From Prevotellaceae bacterium (GTDB lineage Bacteria; Bacteroidota; Bacteroidia; Bacteroidales; UBA932), in NCBI GenBank assembly GCA_031264645.1, contig JAISDR010000002.1:1-6109 (forward strand): a DNA stretch of 6,109 bases. Reading direction: 5' to 3'. The position numbers and the translations under genes are program-made. Below the pieces are notes generated by a model. It saw nothing but the letters and a program-made list of their open reading frames with translations. It searched no databases and was not told the origin of the DNA. This document shows positions 6,102-6,109 of this stretch, one piece after another. Each line of letters starts with the position of its first letter. The stretch's first letter is position 1.

Positions 6102-6109
6102 TATAAAAA

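Overview
The window looks like a chromosomal segment of a Bacteroidota bacterium, most likely order Bacteroidales. Four things point there: a YbbR-like protein directly followed by coaE, the isocitrate dehydrogenase–citrate synthase pair with a Bacteroides-like long citrate synthase, start codons without clear Shine-Dalgarno sequences, and a Bacteroidota-type TAnnTTTG promoter element. The species cannot be named from the sequence. All complete genes are intact and mostly housekeeping. I see no prophage, transposase, CRISPR array, rRNA or tRNA.

Layout. Bases 3-1201 (+ strand) hold the 3' part of a YbbR-like gene and the complete dephospho-CoA kinase gene coaE, overlapping by one base (TAATG). 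Bases 1202-1486 are a convergent gene boundary packed with two kinds of palindromic repeat. The first is an inverted pair of 26-bp elements, each containing its own palindrome; the first copy also looks like the coaE terminator. The second is an array of six 18-22 bp palindromes at about 23-bp spacing, whose last unit supplies the stop codon of the facing gene. Bases 6048-1478 (- strand) hold four tightly packed genes in the order icd, gltA, rpoN (sigma-54), DUF2867. Gaps are 27 nt, 27 nt and a 4-nt overlap, so they probably form one operon read from a promoter at about 6094-6101.

How the genes work together. Citrate synthase makes citrate from oxaloacetate and acetyl-CoA, and isocitrate dehydrogenase yields 2-oxoglutarate, the carbon skeleton for glutamate and ammonia assimilation. 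Aconitase, needed between them, is not in the window. The isocitrate dehydrogenase has replaced all five residues that contact the NADP 2'-phosphate in the E. coli enzyme, three of them (Asp, Ile, Ala) as in NAD-using forms, so I predict NAD+ dependence. Placing sigma-54 directly behind these genes suggests, without proving, a link between 2-oxoglutarate supply and sigma-54 level.

The most unusual material is non-coding: the repeat cluster at 1264-1486. I did not find a convincing new protein system.
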